Shown piece by piece: positions 1 to 8,782 of a stretch of 33,786 nt of DNA. The position numbers and the translations under genes were made by a program. How positions within the stretch are numbered: the first letter of the stretch is position 1; every line of letters starts with the position of its first letter. Under the pieces are notes generated by a model. That model was given only the letters and a program-made list of their open reading frames with translations. It ran no database searches and was not told the origin of the DNA. Source of the stretch: a virus; the IMG/VR virus record IMGVR_UViG_3300029953_000103, positions 1 to 33,786 of that record. One strand, written 5' to 3'.

Positions 1-1986
1 ATTGTATACGCCGGGCCCGATCAGTTCTTTGCGTTTGTGGACGCTGCCCAGAAAGTCAGTGGTATTAAAATAGTGGATACTCAAATCACCGCGGAACGTG
101 ACCTGGCAAGATAAGGTCATTGTCACCGTGTCATTGACGCCGGCGTATCCGAGCGTGTCACCGGCGGATTGCCGGGTAAGGATTGCCAGGTCAGTAGCAA
201 TACCAGTACCGTTGATGTTATGCCACTGCATGAACTGACCCCGGTTAGTTCCCTGAAGCGCATCCGGCTGCTGAAAACCCGAGCCATAGTACTGGCCCAA
301 AGTTCCGAAAGCCGTGGCAACCGCATTTTCAACCTGACTGAAATCAACGTTTAAAATGAAGGTCTTATTGTCGCTTTTATTATTGGTTGTGTTGGATGTA
401 CCCACAAGGAACCGAACGTATTCAGCCGCCCAGGGGGAGCCTATATAAGGGCATATTTTGCTGTACTTACTTGTAGACCCACGCATGACCGGACCGCGCA
501 TTTGTAAGGTCGTCATCCAATCGATGTTGCCCTGTTTTTCATCAAATTTCTGTTCCTCGTACCCAATCTCAATACCGTTACTGATCAGGTCCGTAGCGGG
601 CTTAATGTGCAGTTCGGACACTTCACCGAGTTCAAGGGTAATCACACTGGGGTCCATCACTGAACTAACCTTTTCAAAAGAAAGAATTTCCCCCGGATAA
701 TCGGGCACCCCCAGGCTTCCCATTGCGGCACAGAACAGGGCGTCATACGCCTGGAAAAATTCCCCGATCGACGTTTTAAGCGTGGCGTTTGGCTCGTTTC
801 TGAGTGCGGCGCCGGATGTCATTACAATGTGGGCATATTGCTGCAAAAGGTTGCTGGACACCGTGTACACCTTATTTTGCGGATACGGGAACGCCTTGTA
901 GCAGATCCCCTGTAAAATAAGAGTCAGGGCATCAAATGGCCTTATACCAATTGTGGTGGTGTCCTCAAACTGACTATTGAACGTGATATCGAAAGGCAGA
1001 GCATTAAAGAAAAAGTCAAACGTGCCGTCTGATGTGATCATGAACACAAAAGGAATTTCCCCGGCGGCCAGCAGCGGAATAGTGACATCCACATCATAGA
1101 TTTCACCGGCCACGATGGCACCCGTAGGGACACGGGTACCCGGATTGATTGTATTTACCAGTGGATATACGTTGTTCAAGCTGGTCCACACTACCAGACA
1201 GCCATTCACCAGATTCCCAGCAAATGTGATCGGGCCAGCAATATTTACGTTGGTCAGGGGGTTCTGGCTAATGAGCCCCGTATTTATGCTGTCAGCCAAA
1301 AGCTGGTTAAAAGTGCCCAGGTTGGTAGGGTCGAATTCCTGATAGGTCTGACTCCCTTTCTGAATACCCACATCATTGCCCTGGGAAGTCTGAAGCACAA
1401 AAGGAACGAAAACCCCTTTAGCCTTCATTTGAACTGGTATGATGCCATAGATGAACTGGGCCTGGAACATCAGCCCTTGCATATCGATGACCACATTTTC
1501 AGCTATTGATCCATCCAGGGGGATCTGAATAATGTCTTTTTCAAAAGACTTCAGGATCTTCAGCAGACCCCCTTCAATGATATTTACAGTCACGTCTGAC
1601 ACCGGGAAATCATCGGGTTGGCTTAGATCAATTTCGCCAAGCGCATAGTAGGTGTCATAGTACCCCAGGGCCGGGTCATACTTCATCCCAGTGAAAAAAG
1701 CCGGTGTTTCAATCCCCTGCTGTTGGTACATGAGGTACCGCAGGATAATGGCGCCATCATTTACGAATTTCAACGGGGCCGCATATGTCCTGTTAAAAGA
1801 CCAGTTTTCCTTTTTACGATCAAATTTAACCTGCTGCTGTAACCAGCCATCAGGGGCAGAGCGTAACCAGGCGCGAGGATCAACAACAGAACAGGTACTG
1901 ACGTTTCCGTGGGGATCGACATAGTAAGCCTGCCCCGATAGATTCGTGATGAAAAAAAGCCAATCTTCTGTTGTTATCAGTGCCAT
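1..1986 (-). CDS. Large tail-tip or distal tail structural protein, 3' truncated by window edge
   Basis: An open frame starts at ATG 1986 (MALITTEDWLFF...) and runs 662 codons to the left edge without a stop, so the C-terminus is missing. The ATG directly follows the stop of the tape measure gene (TAA then ATG, no spacer), which fixes the start. The protein is rich in beta-strand-like, Thr/Asn/Gly/Phe-heavy segments and has no signal peptide or obvious enzymatic motif. Tailed phages usually place distal tail or tail-tip proteins directly after the tape measure gene, so a tail-tip role is inferred from position. I do not recognise the family. The coding claim is strong because the frame is long and unbroken; the function is moderate. 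Confidence 0.8.
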   Translation of the reverse strand, partial: MALITTEDWLFFITNLSGQAYYVDPHGNVSTCSVVDPRAWLRSAPDGWLQQQVKFDRKKENWSFNRTYAAPLKFVNDGAIILRYLMYQQQGIETPAFFTGMKYDPALGYYDTYYALGEIDLSQPDDFPVSDVTVNIIEGGLLKILKSFEKDIIQIPLDGSIAENVVIDMQGLMFQAQFIYGIIPVQMKAKGVFVPFVLQTSQGNDVGIQKGSQTYQEFDPTNLGTFNQLLADSINTGLISQNPLTNVNIAGPITFAGNLVNGCLVVWTSLNNVYPLVNTINPGTRVPTGAIVAGEIYDVDVTIPLLAAGEIPFVFMITSDGTFDFFFNALPFDITFNSQFEDTTTIGIRPFDALTLILQGICYKAFPYPQNKVYTVSSNLLQQYAHIVMTSGAALRNEPNATLKTSIGEFFQAYDALFCAAMGSLGVPDYPGEILSFEKVSSVMDPSVITLELGEVSELHIKPATDLISNGIEIGYEEQKFDEKQGNIDWMTTLQMRGPVMRGSTSKYSKICPYIGSPWAAEYVRFLVGTSNTTNNKSDNKTFILNVDFSQVENAVATAFGTLGQYYGSGFQQPDALQGTNRGQFMQWHNINGTGIATDLAILTRQSAGDTLGYAGVNDTVTMTLSCQVTFRGDLSIHYFNTTDFLGSVHKRKELIGPGVYN

Positions 1987-4900
1987 TTATGTGTGCGTTT
2001 CTAAGTAATGGTTCCAAGCCGTTTTATCCTGAATAAATATCTGCGGGCGTACATTTATCTTTTTTATAGCTCGAACCGTTGCGTCAGTGTTGTGGTATAC
2101 TGCATGGGTGAGCGCTTCTATTTTTTCTGCTGTCTTATTATCAGCAGGCACAAGCATACCATGCATATCAACCATAAGCCCGCTACTCATGCTGCCGTTC
2201 AATTCTTTTGCTGATATGATCCTGGTTCCCTTTTTGACATTCATGATTGATTCTTTAGTCGGCGTAAGATAAGCCCGCCCACTCGGTTCAATGGCCAGTT
2301 CCTGGCCTTCCTCAGATACCCGTGACAAACCACCCACGGCAGACATAGTGCCGTCACGGTAAGCCGGTAGCGGTGCTGCGGCGACTTTGGCAAATTCAAG
2401 CGCGCCGGCCGCGATAATAAAGGCAGCAAAAATTTCCCCGGTCACCGGACCATATGATAATGCTTGAATTGCGGCCACTGCTGTGGATTCTGTAATCTTC
2501 ACCAGGGATGCAGCTTTGTCGAATTTAGCTTTTTCGATATCGAGCTGCTTTTGTTTATTGGCATTCTGCGTTTTCGTGGCCTGTACTTCAGCTTCTACCT
2601 GTATGGTCTGAGCGGCTTTAGCCTGTTCACTGGCTGATGAATCGCGTATGGCCTGTAGTTGTTTTGAGTAATTTAAATCCTGCTGTTCCTGCTGTTTTTG
2701 GAGCGCATTTTTCTGGCGCTCCACCCCATCATCCATTAAAGAGAAAATAAGATCCGAGGTTTTGCTGACAAGTTCTTCCGTGGCCTGGGCGTATTCCTTT
2801 TGCAATTCTTTGCGCTCTTCCAGACTTTTTTCCAGGGCTTTGGTCTTGTCATCTTCCATATGCAGTTCATTCTCTGCAATCTGCTTATCGATGGCCTGGG
2901 TGTCGAGTCCGTATTGCTCATATGCTGTACGGAGCATTTTTAATGCATCCGTCTGTTTCTCCAAAACCGCTGCTGCGGTATTGTCGGATAGCTTATCTTT
3001 CTCTTCGTTGTATTTTCTAAGCGTTATCGCGCCTTCGGCAAGTTCTTTATCCAGGGCTTTAAGTGCAACAAGCTGCCCCGTCATCGATTCTATATCATTA
3101 CCGGTTTCAGTTGATTTTTCACCCGTGTCAAGGGCGCTTTTTGCAATTTCTGGCGTTTTATAAGCTGCTGTGTTGTCAATGCCTTCGAGTTTGGATGATC
3201 GCTGCTGCTCCAGGGCTGCCCGCTGTTCTGTGGTCAGAAGTTTGGTTTTTGCAATTTCATTGTCGATTTGATCGTTTACCAGTTTCTTCTGGTCTTTCAC
3301 GTAATCGGAATACGCGGATAGCCTTGTGTTAAGGCTATTTTCAGTATCTTCTGATATTTTAAGCTGTGCATCCGCATCAGCTTCCACAATGGATCTATTC
3401 TGATTATAGATTGCTTCCAGACGACGGGCAGCAAAATCATCATCAATTTTTTGCTCCTGTTCCTTTTCTGCGACTTTCGCTGCTGCCACTGCACCGGCGG
3501 CATTTTTATCCATTACATCATGTCCATTTGGGTCTAAAGCCTTTTGTGCGCGGTTCTCAGATTCGATTAAATTAATGCGCGCAGCAGTAGCAACCCGCAA
3601 GGCTACTACTCGCTGTTCTTGCGTTGATTTGTCATTGTTTAAAATGTACTCATTGGCTTCAATGATCTTTTCAGCTCTCACTTTCGCTGTTGCTTCCGTA
3701 AGTTTTGTAAGGTCATCGGCACGCATTTTAGCTGCCTCAGCCGCGAGGATATCCTGTTCCTGTATAGCTGCATTTTTATCCTCGTTTGCTTTGACGCCTT
3801 TGTCATAATCACCTTGTATAGCTTCAGCCTGATCTTTATTGAGGTCGGCTACTTTTTTAAAATTCTCGGCTATCTTACTGTACATTTCATCGCCGGTATC
3901 AAAATACTTCTGATCGGCATCCCGTGCTAGGCCAAGGGCCGTTACACGTTGGCGTTCATATTTTTCAATGTCGTTTAAGCGTTGCAGCTGAACTGTGCGC
4001 GTTGCAGACAAGGCATCAATCTGACCCTGAGCTACCAGCTTTTCATGTGCTGCGATTTCCTGCTTAATAGCCAGTAGTTTATACTGGTCAGCGCCTTGCG
4101 CCTGATACAGCGCCAGTTGGCCTTTCAGATATTCGGTCATTTTACCCATTGACTTATCAATGGTGTCATCAAATTCCCCCTGAGCTTCGGCCACTTCTTT
4201 CTGCGCTTTCGCAATATCTTCAAGGCTTTTCACCACGTCAACATCAGCTTTTTTCCAGGCCGCCATAACGGCTACAATACCGATGATCAGAGCAATAACA
4301 GCCCCAATCCCTAAGCTAATAAGCACCAAGCGCAGGGCAACCCCCGCAGCGGCTGCCGTGTCTTCGCTGACTGCTAAAGCTTCGTTGGCGGCTGCCTGTA
4401 CTTCAGTAGCTGCGGTATTAGCTTCGAGTGCCGGTATGGCGGCTTCTACAGCCACTGTGTTTTCTAGTTGGGCCGTTGTCGTCCCTTTCAACACCCAGGT
4501 CTTGATGGCTAGCCAACCAATCAGGGCTTTTTCCTGGAGTCCGACCAAAGAAGTAAGAATGGCGCTGCGGAGTTTCCAGAAAGCGTTACTTTCTTCGAGC
4601 CCTTGCAGGATTGTCATCACTGCAATCAATTTCTGTAATTCCTTTTCTACTTTTTCGTTGCCGTCGGCAAAGAGTGCAGATACGCCGGCACCTACGGCAT
4701 ATGCCCCTGCCAGCCCCTTGGCCGCTGTTGTCACAGCAGTGAGGGCAGGGGCATCTGTTTCCAACATCTGCTGGGATTTGCGCATTTCGTTCAGATCCCT
4801 GTGGGCCTCCCGCACGGCCTGTGCCAGTTCTTCGTAGCCTTTTGTCCCTTCAAGTCCGGCTGCATAAAGTGTTTCCAGGGCTTTTTCATTGAAAGCCACT

Positions 4901-5664
4901 TCGCGAGACAGGGAGGCAAAACCCTTGGCCTGCTGGGCTAAAATGACATTGAGCTGTTGTGATTGATTATTTAGGACCTTATAGGCTTCAGTATTTTGCT
5001 GGCCTGTGGCTTCCAGACTTTTCATCTGCGAATTAACGTCTGCCAGTGATTTTTCCAAAATGGATATAGCCCCAATGTAATTACCAACATTGCGCCGGTT
5101 ATCGCCTACGGACGCATCTAATTTTTTCAAGTCTTCAGCCAGAGAAAGCGTCTTTTTACTGACAGTGTCAAACTCTGTTTGAAGTTTACGAACCTCGGCA
5201 CTGTTTTCACCAAATTTCTTTTTTGCTTCAAGCAATTCTGCCCCTAGGTTTTTGGTGGCCGTCTGGGCAATGAATACCTGTGCGCTTAATCGTTGGTAGG
5301 GGCTCACCAGTTCGGACGTGGCCGCGGCCAAAGCTTTGTTATCCGCTGTGGCCTGTCGTGTGAGTGCTTGCTGTTCTAAAAGACCACTGTTCAGGGCTTC
5401 CTGTGACCGTACACGTTTGCCCCCTTCGGCGGACAGGGCCTGGAGAGATGCAATAAGGGCTTTGTTCTGGCTTACCAGGGCGTCTGTGTCACTTTTGAAC
5501 TTAGCCGAGGTACTACCTCCACCAGCTGATGACATGGCGGCCATCGAAGCACCAACGGCCTTAATGCGTTCATCAGCCTTATCCACCAAGGCAATGAACG
5601 CATCGAGGTTGGCTTCAGCCTGTGCAAGATCAACTAATTTCGTTATGAGTTCTTCCCCTGGCAT
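1987..5664 (-). CDS. Tail tape measure protein
   Basis: A 1225-residue protein, the longest in the window. Residues about 60-300 and 480-1080 are Ala/Lys/Glu/Gln-rich and predicted coiled coil. A hydrophobic stretch lies at about 441-470 (VALRLVLISLGIGAVIALI), typical of tape measure proteins, which carry one or more membrane-active segments. The C-terminal part has the pattern YRDGT...GGLSRVSEEGQELAI, like the 'GT..GG.ALVGE.GPEL' block common in phage tape measure proteins. In this family the protein sets tail length and passes through the tube at DNA ejection. It follows small tail genes and is followed directly by the tail-tip gene. Because tape measures exist in long-tailed phages, this supports a siphovirus- or myovirus-like particle. 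Confidence 0.9.
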   Translation of the reverse strand: MPGEELITKLVDLAQAEANLDAFIALVDKADERIKAVGASMAAMSSAGGGSTSAKFKSDTDALVSQNKALIASLQALSAEGGKRVRSQEALNSGLLEQQALTRQATADNKALAAATSELVSPYQRLSAQVFIAQTATKNLGAELLEAKKKFGENSAEVRKLQTEFDTVSKKTLSLAEDLKKLDASVGDNRRNVGNYIGAISILEKSLADVNSQMKSLEATGQQNTEAYKVLNNQSQQLNVILAQQAKGFASLSREVAFNEKALETLYAAGLEGTKGYEELAQAVREAHRDLNEMRKSQQMLETDAPALTAVTTAAKGLAGAYAVGAGVSALFADGNEKVEKELQKLIAVMTILQGLEESNAFWKLRSAILTSLVGLQEKALIGWLAIKTWVLKGTTTAQLENTVAVEAAIPALEANTAATEVQAAANEALAVSEDTAAAAGVALRLVLISLGIGAVIALIIGIVAVMAAWKKADVDVVKSLEDIAKAQKEVAEAQGEFDDTIDKSMGKMTEYLKGQLALYQAQGADQYKLLAIKQEIAAHEKLVAQGQIDALSATRTVQLQRLNDIEKYERQRVTALGLARDADQKYFDTGDEMYSKIAENFKKVADLNKDQAEAIQGDYDKGVKANEDKNAAIQEQDILAAEAAKMRADDLTKLTEATAKVRAEKIIEANEYILNNDKSTQEQRVVALRVATAARINLIESENRAQKALDPNGHDVMDKNAAGAVAAAKVAEKEQEQKIDDDFAARRLEAIYNQNRSIVEADADAQLKISEDTENSLNTRLSAYSDYVKDQKKLVNDQIDNEIAKTKLLTTEQRAALEQQRSSKLEGIDNTAAYKTPEIAKSALDTGEKSTETGNDIESMTGQLVALKALDKELAEGAITLRKYNEEKDKLSDNTAAAVLEKQTDALKMLRTAYEQYGLDTQAIDKQIAENELHMEDDKTKALEKSLEERKELQKEYAQATEELVSKTSDLIFSLMDDGVERQKNALQKQQEQQDLNYSKQLQAIRDSSASEQAKAAQTIQVEAEVQATKTQNANKQKQLDIEKAKFDKAASLVKITESTAVAAIQALSYGPVTGEIFAAFIIAAGALEFAKVAAAPLPAYRDGTMSAVGGLSRVSEEGQELAIEPSGRAYLTPTKESIMNVKKGTRIISAKELNGSMSSGLMVDMHGMLVPADNKTAEKIEALTHAVYHNTDATVRAIKKINVRPQIFIQDKTAWNHYLETHT

Positions 5665-6309
5665 TTACTTTGCATTTTTAGTTGCATCCTTACGTTTCTG
5701 GCTCGAATAGTGATCCCTAAGATTAACCAGCATACCAACAAATTCTGCCATCGGCGTGTGATGCCGGTTAATCATAAAGCCCATATACTTTGCTACGTGG
5801 ATGATTAGTGATACAAATGCATCCCTGTCTGTTTTTGGGCCGCCCTCTTTGGCCGGTGTCACCCGGTCATATTCTGCGATTTTTGATGCCAGCTGACGGT
5901 CGAGTGTTTTGGCTAGAGTTTCTATACGCTTCAGACTTTTTTCCGGTTCTGCTTTGTTCCACCCCCCGGCCACGATGATATGCTTTTGCAGTTCGGCATA
6001 TATTTCCGGGGAAAAACCAGCATATTTAAAACGGGTAATGATCAACTTTACCACGTTAATCCGGGTCTGCATTACGTTTATTTCGGACGCCAGTTTCATC
6101 ACGTACCCCCGCTCATTGTCTTTCATCGAATCCAGGTAATCTTCGTATATCGACTCCCAGGCTCCCATGACCTCAGCATCTGTACATTCGCCCGACTGAA
6201 TCAGAACCCGGTAATTATGATCGCAAATACAGCAGATAAACTGCTCTATTGTAATCTCATGCAGGGACCGGGATAACTTCCCGGAAGTCGATGCCTTTGG
6301 CGTGGGCAC
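5665..6309 (-). CDS. Tail protein of unknown function upstream of tape measure (tail assembly position)
   Basis: The frame ends at 5665, immediately before the tape measure ATG. Its conserved-looking body begins at HEITIEQFICCICDHNYR (about 6261) and is helical and charged. The start is unresolved. The only ATG, at 6381, would overlap the 67-residue gene upstream by 125 nt. I place it at GTG 6309 (53-nt overlap); a CTG at 6264 or ATG 6168 are alternatives. Position between tail-completion genes and the tape measure is where tail assembly chaperones usually sit, so that role is possible, but I see no G/GT homology. Coding status is strong; start and function are weak. Confidence 0.7.
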   Translation of the reverse strand: MPTPKASTSGKLSRSLHEITIEQFICCICDHNYRVLIQSGECTDAEVMGAWESIYEDYLDSMKDNERGYVMKLASEINVMQTRINVVKLIITRFKYAGFSPEIYAELQKHIIVAGGWNKAEPEKSLKRIETLAKTLDRQLASKIAEYDRVTPAKEGGPKTDRDAFVSLIIHVAKYMGFMINRHHTPMAEFVGMLVNLRDHYSSQKRKDATKNAK

Positions 6310-6460
6310 TGTCGATATCGATGAATTTCCACGTAGGGCCTTCGTGATAAATGACCACACTGATATTATTATTTTTCGCATATTTCGTGGCTTCAGCTAC
6401 TACTTTCATTTTTTGTGCCCGGTAGGCTTCCCTGCGGGCAATGCAATCTGCACAACTCAT
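6257..6460 (-). CDS. Small CxxC protein of tail region
   Basis: A 67-residue protein, MSCADCIARREAYRAQ..., with a CxxC pair at residues 3-6 and a compact C-terminal half (VVIYHEGPTWKFIDIDSAHA). The start at 6460 overlaps the stop of the preceding gene by four bases (ATGA), which supports translation. I recall similar small 'CADC' proteins near tail genes of Bacteroidota phages, but no function. The 3' part overlaps the next gene in a different frame. Confidence 0.65.
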   Translation of the reverse strand: MSCADCIARREAYRAQKMKVVAEATKYAKNNNISVVIYHEGPTWKFIDIDSAHAKGIDFREVIPVPA

Positions 6461-6906
6461 GTTATTCCAGTTTGATCTGTCAAAGCTGTTTTCATAGCCG
6501 GTCGTAAATTTTCGACCACGTACTTTGCTCGGTTATCCGGGGTAAGCCCCCAAAGATGATTAGCCCCGTATCGTTCTTCATTATATTGGTTATACTCCAC
6601 ACTGGAGTTCAACACAATCTTTTCCACACCGTCAACAGTTACTGTCATTGCATCATTACGATCCCCTGATAAGGTCAGATCCGGAGTTCCCAACTGCGGG
6701 ATGCTATTTAACTGATTTTTCCTTTTCGCATAACTGTCGCTGGCATATTCCGGTAGTATCGCGTTGCCTGAACTATCCAGCCCATGTTTCAACTGATCCT
6801 TTTGGAGTACCAAGATGCTATCTTTGGTGTCCTCTAAAGCCGTTGTGATCAAGTCTGGGACACTGATCTTTTTCAAAAGTCTGGAAAATTCAGCTGGACT
6901 GCCCAT
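6457..6906 (-). CDS. Probable tail completion or virion morphogenesis protein
   Basis: A 149-residue soluble protein. It contains QLKHGLDSSGNAILPEY, then TPDLTLSGDRNDAMTVTVDG and YGANHLWGLTPDNRAKYV. This arrangement resembles small head-tail joining or virion morphogenesis proteins that precede the tail chaperone region in Bacteroidota phages; this is from memory and gene order, not a search. It begins 25 bases after the hairpin that follows the upstream gene and overlaps the next gene by ATGA. No membrane segment or signal peptide. Confidence 0.75.
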   Translation of the reverse strand: MGSPAEFSRLLKKISVPDLITTALEDTKDSILVLQKDQLKHGLDSSGNAILPEYASDSYAKRKNQLNSIPQLGTPDLTLSGDRNDAMTVTVDGVEKIVLNSSVEYNQYNEERYGANHLWGLTPDNRAKYVVENLRPAMKTALTDQTGIT

Positions 6907-6919
6907 GACATAAAGGTGA

Positions 6920-6945
6920 AAAGAGCCGGATTATTCCGGCTCTTT
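6920..6945 (-). terminator. Hairpin with U-rich tail after the 76-residue gene (terminator or attenuator)
   Basis: A perfect 10-bp inverted repeat (AAAGAGCCGG / CCGGCTCTTT) with the loop ATTATT. On the minus strand it is followed by TCTTTTC-like sequence. The stem includes the TAA stop of the upstream gene and ends a few bases before the next ATG. It looks like an intrinsic terminator or attenuator that could reduce read-through from the highly expressed tail-tube gene into later tail genes. Confidence 0.6.
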
Positions 6946-7161
6946 GTTTTCAATTTGGTCAGGCTCAACCTTTACAGGTGGCGCGGCGCTGATCCCGGTA
7001 ATAGCCGTGAAACAATCCCGTAGGGCTTTCTCTTTATCGGCTGCCGGGAGTTTTGGGAAGACGAAGGGATTGTCCAGAAGGGCTTTTACAAACCCTTCTG
7101 GCCCTATGGCGACCATCCAATCCGCGTTAAAACTTGTGCCTTCGTATGTGACCGATTTCAT
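6931..7161 (-). CDS. Small tail-region protein of unknown function
   Basis: A 76-residue acidic-tailed protein (MKSVTYEGTSFNADWM... ending QIENKEPE). It lies 9 bases after the probable tube protein gene and its stop codon is inside a terminator-like hairpin. Such a short protein directly after the tube gene could be a tail assembly chaperone equivalent, but nothing in the sequence proves it. No signal peptide or membrane segment. Confidence 0.65.
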   Translation of the reverse strand: MKSVTYEGTSFNADWMVAIGPEGFVKALLDNPFVFPKLPAADKEKALRDCFTAITGISAAPPVKVEPDQIENKEPE

Positions 7162-7170
7162 AAGGAAATT

Positions 7171-8163
7171 TTAGTTGTGTACGATCGACACGGGAATACC
7201 TTCGAGGCCCGGCGTTCCATTGGTAGTGAGTACCGAAGGCGAAGCGAAATTAATCGTCACCTTTTTACCCGCAACCGTTGGATAATTTGGATCCGCAGTG
7301 CTAAGCGCGATAACATACCCGCCGATGCCCGCACCACCTACAGCGGCGCCAGGCGTTACCGAAGTGATCGCAATAGGCAATCCGGCATCATTGGTGGCAA
7401 CCCAGGATGCGGCAACCAGTTCCGTGTCGAGCGTATCATACAGGTTAGTTTTGCTATCCTGAGTATACGGAACGATATTGTACGATCCGGCTGTTGCGTT
7501 CGCTGATGGACTGGTCAATATGATAGACTGAAGGCCCGTTAACAGAGTAGGCAGATTGTAAGATGCCCCGAAAGCTATGAACTGCACCAGGTCATTAATG
7601 AACTGGGGTTGGAAGACTATACGGACCGCATATTCTGCGATTTTGGTACCTTCATTGACCTTCCAGGGAATGCACCAGAAGAATCCGTTAGAGATAGAAA
7701 TAGCCTGGAGACAAGGGGAACCCGTTGCATCAGTGCCTGATGTGCCGATCAGATTGTTATCACTGTCGATCAGGAAAAAATCGTGACCCGTCCCATTGAA
7801 GCTACGGAGCTTTTTTGACAGACTCAGACCACCGTTGACGAACTGATAACCCCAATCGAGCATCCCTTCCCTTACAACGTGCTTGCCGCCGTAAGACATA
7901 GTCTGAACAACCAGCGCTTCAGAAGAGTCAGAGCCTGTTTCAAACCCGTTGACCGGGTAGATTCTGGCGGACTTGGACGTATTGTTTATGTCAGCTTGCA
8001 ACTGCGTCAACACACCAGCCAGACCGGTAGTGATGATTGCTGCAGCAACCTGATAATTACGAGGGGTCAAAATGATACCTACGATCCTTTTAGGATCAAG
8101 GAAACACGCATCTACCCCCGTATTTTGCGCGTTGTTAAGGCAGGAAATTTGTGATAGTTGCAT
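7171..8163 (-). CDS. Probable major tail tube or sheath-position structural protein
   Basis: A 330-residue protein with many Gly, Thr, Ser and hydrophobic beta-like segments and no enzymatic motif. Its C-terminal third (AITSVTPGAAVGGAGIGGY, VTINFASPSVLTTNG) looks like an added beta-sandwich domain. It sits between connector-position genes and the small genes before the tape measure, the usual site of the major tail protein, and is followed by a terminator-like hairpin, consistent with high expression. The call is by position and composition. Confidence 0.65.
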   Translation of the reverse strand: MQLSQISCLNNAQNTGVDACFLDPKRIVGIILTPRNYQVAAAIITTGLAGVLTQLQADINNTSKSARIYPVNGFETGSDSSEALVVQTMSYGGKHVVREGMLDWGYQFVNGGLSLSKKLRSFNGTGHDFFLIDSDNNLIGTSGTDATGSPCLQAISISNGFFWCIPWKVNEGTKIAEYAVRIVFQPQFINDLVQFIAFGASYNLPTLLTGLQSIILTSPSANATAGSYNIVPYTQDSKTNLYDTLDTELVAASWVATNDAGLPIAITSVTPGAAVGGAGIGGYVIALSTADPNYPTVAGKKVTINFASPSVLTTNGTPGLEGIPVSIVHN

Positions 8164-8173
8164 GGTTTAAAAA

Positions 8174-8782
8174 TTAAAAAGATTTAAGTAATGTGTTGCA
8201 ATCCCTTATGTTGTATGTAAGATCAAAGTTTATCCGAAAACAGTGGAATTTCTGCATGTCCCTATAGGGTAGGCCGTCTTTTTTCCTGAAGCCCGGATAC
8301 TCTTTGAACACATTATCAATTCCCGTTACCCAGCCTGTCATCATCATGCCCCACATGGGCGCCTGACAGGCCCGCTGCGCATCGTTTCGTATTTCTTCGT
8401 CTGCCCGGTATCCGATGATCAGTGGCTTTAAGCGTGTGACATCACAGGACATGACCCAGAAAACAGGGGTTGTTGCCGTCCCGGCCCCATGTGCGCCCCC
8501 GTAGGTGCTTGTTTCACCCACCCCAAAGAACGATACAGCGGCTTTTGTATCATCAAAAAACAGTTCCTGATACTCGCTATCAATGGTCGTATCACCAACA
8601 AAAGCTTCCGGAACATATCCCCCTGTGTTATCATTTTGGTTCCTGTAGGCTCTGCCGTAACAGTCCCAATCAGTTACCGGATCTAAGTTCCATTTCTTTA
8701 CCAGTGTGCTGTATAGCAATGTCTGGAAATTCTGGATCTTGATATCCACGCCCACCGGGTTTGGCTTAGTAAAAACGCTCAC
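8174..8782 (-). CDS. Head-tail connector or tail terminator-position protein
   Basis: About 202 residues when started at GTG 8782 (VSVFTKPNPVGVDIKIQNF...). A longer frame begins at ATG 8914 but would overlap the preceding gene by 149 bases, and its extra N-terminus reads as out-of-frame sequence of that gene. With GTG 8782 the overlap is 17 bases. The protein has aromatic-rich and Gly/Thr segments and a C-terminal FHCFRINFDLTYNIRD strand. No known family recognised; role inferred from position just before the tube gene. Confidence 0.65.
   Translation of the reverse strand: MSVFTKPNPVGVDIKIQNFQTLLYSTLVKKWNLDPVTDWDCYGRAYRNQNDNTGGYVPEAFVGDTTIDSEYQELFFDDTKAAVSFFGVGETSTYGGAHGAGTATTPVFWVMSCDVTRLKPLIIGYRADEEIRNDAQRACQAPMWGMMMTGWVTGIDNVFKEYPGFRKKDGLPYRDMQKFHCFRINFDLTYNIRDCNTLLKSF

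Noticed and set aside
4283-4837. Plus-strand 184-residue frame inside the tape measure gene.
   Set aside because: Antisense to a strong gene, Ala/Ser-rich mirror composition, no start signal. Same reason for the other plus-strand frames.
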